This document shows, piece after piece, positions 1 to 5,892 of a DNA stretch of 5,915 nucleotides. The notes beneath the pieces were generated by a model. The model did not search any database. It saw only the letters and a program-made list of their open reading frames with translations, and was not told the DNA's origin. Within the stretch, counting starts at the first letter, position 1, and every line of letters begins with the position of its first letter. This DNA is from Ignavibacteria bacterium (GTDB taxonomy: Bacteria; Bacteroidota; Ignavibacteria; Tepidaquicellales; OLB5): the NCBI GenBank assembly GCA_030835005.1, contig JAUQWT010000131.1:1-5915 (forward strand), read 5' to 3'. Position numbers and translations under genes: made by a program.

Positions 1-369
1 AATCCAGTAGGGCTGACTGTACGTTTGCTCCACCCAATTTATGCCTCCGTTAGTGGTACGAAAGATCTGACCTCCACTGAAGGCTCCTCCTGTTACCCAT
101 GCATTATTTTCATCAATTGCTGCAATGTGATAAAACTGAACGGCAGGCAGCCCTGTACCTGCAATGATCCAGCTCACTCCGCCATTTGTTGTTCTGACAA
201 CCGTTTCACCGCTTGCCCAGATGATATTCTGATTTACCGCACAAACATCAATGAATCGGGATTGGACAGGGGTTTGGTATGTTTGCCACTGAGAGATAGA
301 TACTGTTGATAAAACCTGAAACAAAAAAGAAACTAAAACAAGAGTATGAAAGAATGATAATTTTTTCAT
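1..369 (-). CDS. Exported YCF48/BNR-like beta-propeller protein, N-terminal part (cut by window edge)
   Basis: The frame is open from an ATG at 369 to the left edge, giving the first 123 residues; the C-terminus lies outside the window. Residues 1-23 look like a signal peptide: MKK, then a hydrophobic stretch LVLVSFLFQVL, with mature protein probably starting near SQWQT. Two repeats follow, each with a Trp strand and an Asp-box-like turn: RTTNGGVSW at 59-67 and RTTNGGINW at 104-112, 45 residues apart. This TTNGGxxW pattern is typical of YCF48/sialidase-like propeller blades. In Bacteroidota and Ignavibacteria such proteins are often large, secreted, and carry a C-terminal type IX sorting domain; that domain cannot be seen here. 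The name YCF48 refers to fold only and implies no role in photosystem II. It lies 61 bases downstream of the M42 gene. AGAAG lies about 11 bases before the ATG, a weak ribosome-binding match at best. The substrate or partner is unknown. Confidence 0.82.
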   Translation of the reverse strand, partial: MKKLSFFHTLVLVSFLFQVLSTVSISQWQTYQTPVQSRFIDVCAVNQNIIWASGETVVRTTNGGVSWIIAGTGLPAVQFYHIAAIDENNAWVTGGAFSGGQIFRTTNGGINWVEQTYSQPYWI

Positions 370-430
370 GATAGTTTACTTCTTAATTTAAACAATCACT
401 AAGTGAATTTATTCAAGAAGAACAAAAAGG

Positions 431-1441
431 CTAAAAATTATCTATATACAACTTTGTTAATTTATATGTCTCTTCAAGACCTTTTATATGTGTCCTTTCA
501 ACGCCGTGTGATGCCGATACACCGGGACCTATCAGACCGACCCGCACATCGTAACCTGCTGCAAGTGCTGCGCTGCCATCAGAGCCGTAATAGGGATAAA
601 TATCAGTTACAAAATCAATCTTATTTTTAACAGCAAGCTCTCTGAGTTTATTTGTGACCGTAAAATCATAAGGGCCGCTGGAATCCTTAACACATATTGA
701 AACTTTATCTTCCTTACCTTCACAGCCCTCGCCTATTACAGCCATATCAAGTACAAGCAATTCTTTTGCTGAAGTAGGAATACCGGCACATGAACCATGA
801 CCTACTTCCTCATAATTTGAGAAAAAGAAAGCAACTTTCTTATTTGTTCCGCCTGCAGCCATTTCTTTTATCAGTTCTATCATAATGGCAGCACATGCCT
901 TGTCATCCAGAAAGCGGCTCTTTACAAATCCGCTTTCAGTGATCTCAAACCTTGTATCATAGAAAACAAAATCACCTGCGCTTATTCCAAGCTTTCTAAC
1001 GTCTGTTTCATTCCTGACAAGCTCATCAAGCCTGATCGACATATTCTCGATGCTTCGTTTTGTCTCGTTAATTTTTTTGTTTACATGAGAAGCGGGGTTA
1101 TTTAGCAAAAAAGTACCGCGGTAATGTTTCCCGGCAAAATTCCTTACAATAACATACTCCCCCTCAAAAGAATTCAGTTCAAGTCCGCCAAGTTTTGTAA
1201 TACCAATTGTTCCGTTATCGTTTATCTCTTTGACCATTGCACCCAATGTATCAATATGACCTGTGATAACAAGCTCTGGTTCCTCGCTAAGGCTGACGAG
1301 CAATGCGCCTTTGTTGGTTTTTTTAATACTGACGTTCAGTCCGCCGAGAAGTCTCTCAATGTGCTCAATAATTTCTGTAGTATAGCCTGTTGGAGAGTTG
1401 AACTTGAGGATTTGCCCTAAAGTTTGTACAAGGTTTTCCAT
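431..1441 (-). CDS. M42 family metallopeptidase (glutamyl/TET-type aminopeptidase)
   Basis: A 336-residue protein, the normal length for peptidase family M42 (clan MH, dinuclear metal, usually cytoplasmic and often a dodecameric tetrahedral particle). The expected metal and catalytic residues are present in order: TGHIDTLG with H62 and D64; RFLDDKACA with bridging Asp at 179; YEEVGHGS with catalytic E211 and metal ligand E212; the metal Asp at D232 in LVLDMAV; and the final His, H312, in SASHGVERTH. The segment around residues 85-155 fits the inserted PDZ-like dimerisation domain of the family. The enzyme probably trims N-terminal residues from short peptides. Specificity (Glu/Asp, Leu or Lys) cannot be read from the motifs, and some relatives are annotated as endoglucanases in error. 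ATG at 1441 is the natural start; no Shine-Dalgarno sequence precedes it. It sits 64 bases after the FtsB-like gene, so it could be the operon's tail or start its own transcript. Confidence 0.93.
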   Translation of the reverse strand: MENLVQTLGQILKFNSPTGYTTEIIEHIERLLGGLNVSIKKTNKGALLVSLSEEPELVITGHIDTLGAMVKEINDNGTIGITKLGGLELNSFEGEYVIVRNFAGKHYRGTFLLNNPASHVNKKINETKRSIENMSIRLDELVRNETDVRKLGISAGDFVFYDTRFEITESGFVKSRFLDDKACAAIMIELIKEMAAGGTNKKVAFFFSNYEEVGHGSCAGIPTSAKELLVLDMAVIGEGCEGKEDKVSICVKDSSGPYDFTVTNKLRELAVKNKIDFVTDIYPYYGSDGSAALAAGYDVRVGLIGPGVSASHGVERTHIKGLEETYKLTKLYIDNF

Positions 1442-1451
1442 ATTTCAGCAA

Positions 1452-1464
1452 AGGCACACATTGT
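1452..1464. repeat. Short inverted repeat upstream of the M42 gene
   Basis: GCACA-CAT-TGTGC is a perfect 5-bp dyad with a 3-base centre, 10 bases upstream of the M42 start codon. On the coding strand it is followed by TGCCTTTG, one base from the TAnnTTTG -7 pattern. It could be an operator-like site, but a 5-bp dyad is weak evidence and is too short and lacks a T-run to be a terminator. Confidence 0.25.
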
Positions 1465-1505
1465 GCGCAATAGATTATTAAATAAGAATTTTTGTCCCGG
1501 TTATT

Positions 1506-1832
1506 TTACTTTGTGCTATCGGTTACTACTTTATATATTTCCTCGCCATCTTTTACCATGCCGTATTTTTCGCGGGCAACTTTCTCGATCTTCTTATCAG
1601 ATGTTTTCAGTTCTTCAACTTCCTTTTGCAGCATAATTGTTTTTTCCTGTTCAGTCCTGAGTTTTTCCTTCAGATCGCGGTTTTCCATTTCAAGTTCTAC
1701 CCTTTGCAGTATACCTTTTTTGCCGAACACTGCATAAGAAAGTATCACAGTAAGTACCAGCAGGTACAGGAAAAATTTCCTTCGCTGATAAACATACTTG
1801 ATAATATTTTTGAAAAAACTGTCGTCTTTCAT
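1506..1832 (-). CDS. ftsB: FtsB/DivIC-type septum formation initiator protein
   Basis: A 108-residue bitopic membrane protein of the FtsB/DivIC family. A short basic N-terminus (residues 1-20, ending YQRRKF) is followed by one membrane segment at about 21-36 (LYLLVLTVILSYAVF), then FGKKGILQ. A heptad-rich coiled coil covers roughly 41-78 (many Glu, Lys and Leu). The conserved C-terminal block IEKVAREKYGMVKDGEEIYKV lies at 82-102, with the Ala-Arg-Glu-x-Tyr-Gly-Met core that marks the family. Size and order match the usual 90-110 residues. In known systems FtsB pairs with FtsL and binds FtsQ to activate septal peptidoglycan synthesis. In Bacteroidota the same protein is often called DivIC. It begins 25 bases after ddl, linking a cell-wall precursor enzyme to a divisome part. 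A candidate -7 promoter element sits 9 bases before the ATG. Confidence 0.85.
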   Translation of the reverse strand: MKDDSFFKNIIKYVYQRRKFFLYLLVLTVILSYAVFGKKGILQRVELEMENRDLKEKLRTEQEKTIMLQKEVEELKTSDKKIEKVAREKYGMVKDGEEIYKVVTDSTK

Positions 1833-1841
1833 TTGCTAATA

Positions 1842-1849
1842 CAAAGATA
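1842..1849 (-). promoter_or_regulatory. Candidate Bacteroidota-type -7 element before ftsB
   Basis: The minus strand reads TATCTTTG, a full match to the TAnnTTTG -7 consensus of Bacteroidota primary sigma factor promoters. It ends 9 bases before the ftsB ATG, so a transcript starting here would have an almost absent leader. A TTTG at 1864-1867 could be the -33 box, but the 14-base spacer is shorter than the usual 19-21. The octamer is therefore suggestive rather than proven. Confidence 0.35.
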
Positions 1850-1857
1850 AGGGAAAT

Positions 1858-2886
1858 TTATTTCAAACTTAACTCAATTATCTCATTTAATAGCTCGCCA
1901 AATGAAATTCCGGCAGAATTCGCGGCTTTCGGGACGAGGCTTAACTCTGTCATTCCGGGAAGAGTGTTCACCTCCAGACAATAGTACTCTCCTTTGCTGT
2001 TCAGCCTGTAATCCACCCTTGAGTATGCTTTGCAGCCAAGTGCGTTGTGCGCAAGCAATGATTTTTCCTGAAGTTCTTTAACCAGCTTTTCCGGAAGATC
2101 TGCGGGGCAAACATATTCAGTCATACCGCTTGTATATTTATGCTCATAATCATAAAACCCGTCTTTTGGTTTTATTTCAACAACGGGCAACGCTCTGTTT
2201 CCAAGAATTCCAACCGTTAACTCTCTTCCTTCAATGAACTGTTCCACCATTACTCTATCGGAATATTCAAAAGCGCCCTGCAGTGCATCTCCAAGCTGGA
2301 TATCTTCAACATCCGGCTGGACTATTGAAAGTCCGACAGTACTGCCTTCATCGTTTGGCTTGATAACGGCAGGGTATCCCATTTTGAGTTTAATACTTTC
2401 ATCAACCTTAAGAACTTCATGGTTTCCTTTATTTATCATAAACCACCTTGCTGTCGGAATATCGTTGTATTCGAATATAATTTTTGAAACATCTTTATCC
2501 ATAGCCATTGCACTTGAAGTTACCCCGGAACCGGTGTAACTGACTCCGCGCATTTCCAGCAATGACTGTATCCTGCCGTCTTCACCAAATTTTCCGTGCA
2601 GTCCCAGAAACACTATATCGGTATTATCAAACAGATCTGAATAAATGCATTCCAGTACCTTTTTATTGCTGTACGCCTTGAGCTCTTTTGCAGAGGGAAA
2701 TTCTTCACCAATTTTCAGCGTGCCTTCGAATATTTTTTTTTCATCCGGCTGTGTGCTTCCAAAGATCGGGTCTATCACTCTTACAGAGTGGCCGGATTCT
2801 CTAAGCGCTTTTGCAATTGCTTTACCTGATGCTAGTGAGACATTTCGCTCAGCAGAAGTTCCGCCAGTTAGAACGATTATATTCAT
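1858..2886 (-). CDS. ddl: D-alanine--D-alanine ligase
   Basis: A 342-residue ATP-grasp ligase that joins two D-alanines for the peptidoglycan stem peptide, in the cytoplasm. The N-terminal domain opens with GGTSAER at 8-14 (E13 binds the first D-Ala). HGKFGEDGRIQ lies at 97-107 and YTGSGVTSSAMAMDK at 117-131. The ATP-grasp core has KPNDEGSTVG at 176-185 (S182 in the position of E. coli DdlB Ser150). The omega loop YDYEHKY at 245-251 ends in K250-Y251; Tyr here fits a D-Ala-D-Ala enzyme rather than a D-lactate ligase, which has Phe. RVDYR supplies R290 and D292, and LEVNTLPGMTELS supplies Mg ligands E305 and N307 plus S316. It is about 35 residues longer than DdlB; part of the extra length is at 42-85. 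It starts 15 bases after the aldolase, without a Shine-Dalgarno sequence, and is not in a visible mur cluster. Confidence 0.96.
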   Translation of the reverse strand: MNIIVLTGGTSAERNVSLASGKAIAKALRESGHSVRVIDPIFGSTQPDEKKIFEGTLKIGEEFPSAKELKAYSNKKVLECIYSDLFDNTDIVFLGLHGKFGEDGRIQSLLEMRGVSYTGSGVTSSAMAMDKDVSKIIFEYNDIPTARWFMINKGNHEVLKVDESIKLKMGYPAVIKPNDEGSTVGLSIVQPDVEDIQLGDALQGAFEYSDRVMVEQFIEGRELTVGILGNRALPVVEIKPKDGFYDYEHKYTSGMTEYVCPADLPEKLVKELQEKSLLAHNALGCKAYSRVDYRLNSKGEYYCLEVNTLPGMTELSLVPKAANSAGISFGELLNEIIELSLK

Positions 2887-2901
2887 TTTCTGATTTAGTT
2901 T

Positions 2902-3534
2902 CTATTTATAGATACCGCTTTTCTTAATAAGCTCAAGCTGTTTCTTTTGTGAAAGCGTAAGTTCCTTCGCCCCCCCAAGAATTGATGCATAAAAACATAT
3001 CTGCGCATATTGCTCGGCTTTTTCCGTTAGGTAATATGCTTCTTCAAGAGTCTTTCCGTAAGCAACTAGTCCGTGATTAGCCAAAAGAATTACATTATAT
3101 TTCATCACAAAGTCCTCTATAGATATCGGCACTTCATCAGTTGATGGAGCTGCATATTTCGCTAAAGGGATCTTCACGAACTTTATAAATACTTCCGGGA
3201 GTAATGCCTTATCCAGCGCTTTCCCTGTTACAGCAAAAGCCGAAGCAAACACGGGATGGGTGTGAATCACAGCGTTTATGTCTTTTCTCTTGGAATAAAT
3301 ATAAAGGTGAAGTTTTAATTCTGTGGAGATCTTTTTCCGGCCTTCAATCCTTCTGCCATTCTTATCCGTTTTTACAATATCTGAGAGTTTGAGCTTCCCC
3401 TTGCAAAGGCCTGATGATGTTGAAACTATTGAGCCTTTTTTGTTTCTCGCGCTCAGGTTACCGTCGTAGGCAGAAATAAATTTACTGTCATAGCATAGTT
3501 TCGAATAGTATACCAGTTCCGCTTTCAAACCCAT
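2902..3534 (-). CDS. Class II aldolase/adducin family protein (FucA/AraD/MtnB-like)
   Basis: A 210-residue zinc enzyme, close to the 205-230 residues of L-fuculose-1-phosphate aldolase and relatives. Visible motifs: GNLSAR at 25-30 and STSSGL at 38-43 (phosphate-binding loops); STELKLH at 70-76 with E72, the likely acid/base matching FucA Glu73; HTHP at 91-94 with zinc ligands H91 and H93; and ANHGLV at 152-157 with the third zinc His, H154. All catalytic residues are intact, so it should be active. The family covers fuculose- and rhamnulose-phosphate aldolases, ribulose-5-phosphate 4-epimerase, methylthioribulose-1-phosphate dehydratase and 5-deoxysugar-phosphate aldolases. The substrate cannot be assigned from sequence alone, and no sugar kinase or isomerase lies nearby to help. 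It starts 4 bases after the metF stop, so translation is probably coupled to metF. Confidence 0.9.
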   Translation of the reverse strand: MGLKAELVYYSKLCYDSKFISAYDGNLSARNKKGSIVSTSSGLCKGKLKLSDIVKTDKNGRRIEGRKKISTELKLHLYIYSKRKDINAVIHTHPVFASAFAVTGKALDKALLPEVFIKFVKIPLAKYAAPSTDEVPISIEDFVMKYNVILLANHGLVAYGKTLEEAYYLTEKAEQYAQICFYASILGGAKELTLSQKKQLELIKKSGIYK

Positions 3535-3538
3535 TGCT

Positions 3539-4492
3539 TTACATATTTAAGTAGTTGAACATCTTGATAATCGGACGAGCACTCTGCATTATATAAAAAT
3601 GCAGGCTTGGCGCACCGTTATTGAGCAGTTCTTCTGCCTGTTTTGCCGTCCATTTAGCTCCAATATCAGTCACATGTTCATCTTTTGCCTCAAGCACTTC
3701 TCCTGAGAGCTCTTCGGGAATGTTAATATAGAAGTTCTTCGGGATGTTGGATAGGTGTGATTTGGCAGTAAGGACTTTTAGGCCCGGTATTATAGGTACA
3801 GTGATCCCCGCTTCTCGGCACTTTTTAACAAAATCAAAATACACTTTATTATCATAGAACATCTGGGTAACTATATAATCACCGCCTGAGTTAACTTTTT
3901 TCTTAACATTTTCAATTTCAACTTTCATATTCGGCGCTTCGAAGTGTTTTTCAGGGTAACCGCTTATTCCGATGCAGAAGTCTGTTGGTTTTGCATCAAG
4001 CAGATCTTCTTCAAGAAATTTTCCCTTATTCATATTTGCAACCTGTTCAATTAGCTGGTACGCATAAGCATTCTGTGATTTGTAAACAGGAATAGGCTTA
4101 TGATAGCCAAGATCATCGCCTCGGATAGCAAGCACGTTTTCTATCCCAAGATAGTTCAGCTCTATGAGCGCATCTTCAGTTTCTTCCCGTGTGAATCCGA
4201 AGCAAAGAATATGGGGAACAGTATCAATATTGAAATGATTTTTTATCGCAACGCTTATCCCGATAGTTCCGGGCCTTTTTCGGATCACCTTTTTCTGGAT
4301 CCCCTGCGGCGTTTCGCGGTATTCAACTTCGGCGGCTCTGGAAGTAACATCTATAAAAGGCGGATTATACGGCAATATGTCGTTAATAACTCTGAAAAGC
4401 TGATCGATATCGCCGCCTCGTTTTGGCGGGATAACTTCAAAGCTGATGAGAGGTTTATCTTTGGCCTTTTCTAAGTGTTCTATTACTTTCAT
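3539..4492 (-). CDS. metF: 5,10-methylenetetrahydrofolate reductase
   Basis: A 317-residue FAD-dependent (beta/alpha)8-barrel enzyme that reduces methylene-THF to 5-methyl-THF, the methyl donor for methionine synthesis. Motifs match bacterial MetF: SFEVIPPKRG at 17-26 with E19 (catalytic, as E. coli Glu28); FIDVTSRA at 46-53; VLAIRGDDLGY at 120-130 with D126 (as E. coli Asp120, near the flavin N1); GISGYPEKH at 175-183; TQMFYDNKVYFDFV at 209-222 with Q210 (as Gln183); and LHFYIMQS at 297-304 near the end. Length is normal, and there is no extra regulatory domain like that of eukaryotic enzymes. The ATG shares an ATGA with the stop of the upstream propeller gene, and the stop is 4 bases from the aldolase start, so all three are probably co-translated. 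I see no S-box or other methionine riboswitch in front of it; any control would act on the whole operon. Confidence 0.96.
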   Translation of the reverse strand: MKVIEHLEKAKDKPLISFEVIPPKRGGDIDQLFRVINDILPYNPPFIDVTSRAAEVEYRETPQGIQKKVIRKRPGTIGISVAIKNHFNIDTVPHILCFGFTREETEDALIELNYLGIENVLAIRGDDLGYHKPIPVYKSQNAYAYQLIEQVANMNKGKFLEEDLLDAKPTDFCIGISGYPEKHFEAPNMKVEIENVKKKVNSGGDYIVTQMFYDNKVYFDFVKKCREAGITVPIIPGLKVLTAKSHLSNIPKNFYINIPEELSGEVLEAKDEHVTDIGAKWTAKQAEELLNNGAPSLHFYIMQSARPIIKMFNYLNM

Positions 4493-5487
4493 TTCTGGAA
4501 ATAAGGTGTAACATTATTTGCTTTGTCGCCCGTTAAATTCTGCTTCGAGCCTTTTTCAACATCAACTATCCATACACTTGAAACACCTTCAGACTGGCTG
4601 TCGTAAACTATTTTTTCAGAATCTCCGGACCAATCGAATTCAATAACATTGCCTTTTTCATTTGAGATCTGTTTCATTCCGCTGCCGTCCGGTTTGCAGA
4701 CGTAAATTTCAAACCCGCCTGATTTATCGGAAACATAAGCAAGATATTTTCCGTCAGGTGAGAACTTTGGATTGTACGAACTTCCGCTTGAAGAAATAGT
4801 CTTGACATTTTTGCCTTTATCATCACACACTTTTAGAGTTCCTTTATAATTGATATCAAAGGATGCAAATGCGATCTTCTGGCCATCGGAAGAAAATGTC
4901 CCGTAAATTTCAGCATCTTTGGTGGCAACAAGTACCTGCTGAGCCTTATCGGTTGTATCTGACAGATTCAGAACTACCAGATCAAAATTTTCTGTTGCGC
5001 TTGAGGAATAAATGACCTTATTTCCGTCATGAGAGAACTCTGCATGTGTAGCAAGGCTGCCATCGCTGATAGGGAAAGATTCGCCGCTTACCATATCCAT
5101 TATATAGATCGCATTATTCTCGTCTCTTTCAGATCGGTACATAAGCATTGAGCCGTCTGAAGAGAATACTGCATCCAGACCGCCATCAACAAACATGGGG
5201 AAACGGTATGAGGCAGTGTCATCAAGCTTGATCATGTACAGGTAATCGGATATCTGGTTTGTTGCCGAAAAGACAATTGTCTTGCCGTCAGGAGAGATCT
5301 TTGGCGAATAGCAGTCAAGCTCCAGGTATGCAACCTGCTTAACATTATCACCATCCTCATCCATTATGAAGATTTGCTGTTTATCGTTCTTGGTTGCATC
5401 GCTTGAAAATGCTATCAGTTTCTTTTGTGAATGTGTTATTGAGATGCTGACAACGATAAGAATTGAAGCCAGAAGGAGGTTTTTCAT
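4489..5487 (-). CDS. Exported six-repeat PD40 (TolB-like) beta-propeller protein
   Basis: A 332-residue exported protein. I chose ATG at 5487; an in-frame TTG directly before it at 5490 is a possible but less likely start. Residues 1 to about 21 form a signal peptide (MKNLL, hydrophobic core, THSQ); there is no lipobox Cys. The mature part is almost all PD40 repeats. Numbered from the ATG, the SPDGK-type turns lie near 65-69 (SPDGK), 109-112 (SSDG), 152-155 (SHDG), 199-202 (SSDG), 243-247 (SPDGK) and 287-290 (SGDS). Strands such as IYIMD and IYVCKPDG lie between them. The pattern predicts a six-bladed propeller. The N-terminal domain of true TolB is missing, since the signal peptide leads straight into the first blade (LIAFSSD), so it should not be called tolB. 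It may bind protein or glycan in the periplasm; no catalytic domain is visible. It is the first gene of the cluster and overlaps metF by ATGA. Confidence 0.88.
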   Translation of the reverse strand: MKNLLLASILIVVSISITHSQKKLIAFSSDATKNDKQQIFIMDEDGDNVKQVAYLELDCYSPKISPDGKTIVFSATNQISDYLYMIKLDDTASYRFPMFVDGGLDAVFSSDGSMLMYRSERDENNAIYIMDMVSGESFPISDGSLATHAEFSHDGNKVIYSSSATENFDLVVLNLSDTTDKAQQVLVATKDAEIYGTFSSDGQKIAFASFDINYKGTLKVCDDKGKNVKTISSSGSSYNPKFSPDGKYLAYVSDKSGGFEIYVCKPDGSGMKQISNEKGNVIEFDWSGDSEKIVYDSQSEGVSSVWIVDVEKGSKQNLTGDKANNVTPYFQK

Positions 5488-5581
5488 CAAAATGAGCCTA
5501 TAAATCCATTAAAATTATTAAATATTCTGCAATTTTACCCATATTTTAGGACTGTTTCAAGGAAGTAATAAGTAGTACATG

Positions 5582-5611
5582 AGTATTCAGGAACATCATC
5601 CTGGCAATACT
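5582..5611. repeat. Bulged hairpin in the leader of the PD40 gene
   Basis: AGTATT (5582-5587) pairs with AATACT (5606-5611) and CAGG (5588-5591) with CCTG (5600-5603). This leaves an 8-base loop and a 2-base GC bulge on one side: 10 bp of stem in total. TTCAGGAA (5586-5593) can pair instead with TTCCTGAA (5627-5634), so two folds compete. There is no T-run, so it does not look like an intrinsic terminator. Confidence 0.45.
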
Positions 5612-5884
5612 TCCATTTTTTCCTGATTCCTGAAGACTTGGAATATTTGTTCAATAAGTATTAATCCTATTTCCTTGAATCAAGCCCATATTATTAGTAA
5701 TTTACTTATTAATCCAAATTTTCAGGCTATTTTTGGACTTAAATGTCAGTGGATTGCCACAAATTGCGCAGGAAACATCAAAGCATGGCTATTTGTTAAA
5801 TGTTTTGCCGGCCTGAGTTACTAATACACTGAATTTGAGAAAGATATACAGGTTTTAAAAATAAAATTCAAAAAGTTTTGACCG

Positions 5885-5892
5885 CAAAGATA
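5885..5892 (-). promoter_or_regulatory. Candidate -7 element TATCTTTG near the right edge
   Basis: The minus strand reads TATCTTTGCGG, a full match to the Bacteroidota -7 pattern TAnnTTTG and identical in its first eight bases to the site before ftsB. No good TTTG is visible at the -33 position, though only 23 bases remain before the window ends. If used, it would give the PD40-metF cluster a leader of about 390 bases or start a small RNA. Confidence 0.3.

Noticed and set aside
25..309. 94-codon plus-strand ORF at the left edge
   Set aside because: It is antisense to the YCF48-like gene, whose minus-strand frame has a signal peptide and clear repeats; the plus-strand product is Cys-rich with no recognisable domain.
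396..406. TCACT-A-AGTGA palindrome between the M42 and YCF48-like genes
   Set aside because: Only 5 bp of stem with no GC-rich core or T-run, so it is not a terminator; such a short dyad in AT-rich DNA is likely chance.
4100..4474. 124-codon plus-strand ORF
   Set aside because: It lies entirely opposite metF, where all catalytic motifs are intact on the minus strand; it is a shadow frame.
4489..5487. True TolB of the Tol-Pal system
   Set aside because: The N-terminal TolB domain is absent, no tol or pal gene is adjacent, and the PD40 repeats alone are shared by many unrelated exported proteins.
5742..5800. 18-codon plus-strand ORF starting ATGTCAGTGG
   Set aside because: Very short, with no ribosome-binding site or recognisable motif; likely chance.
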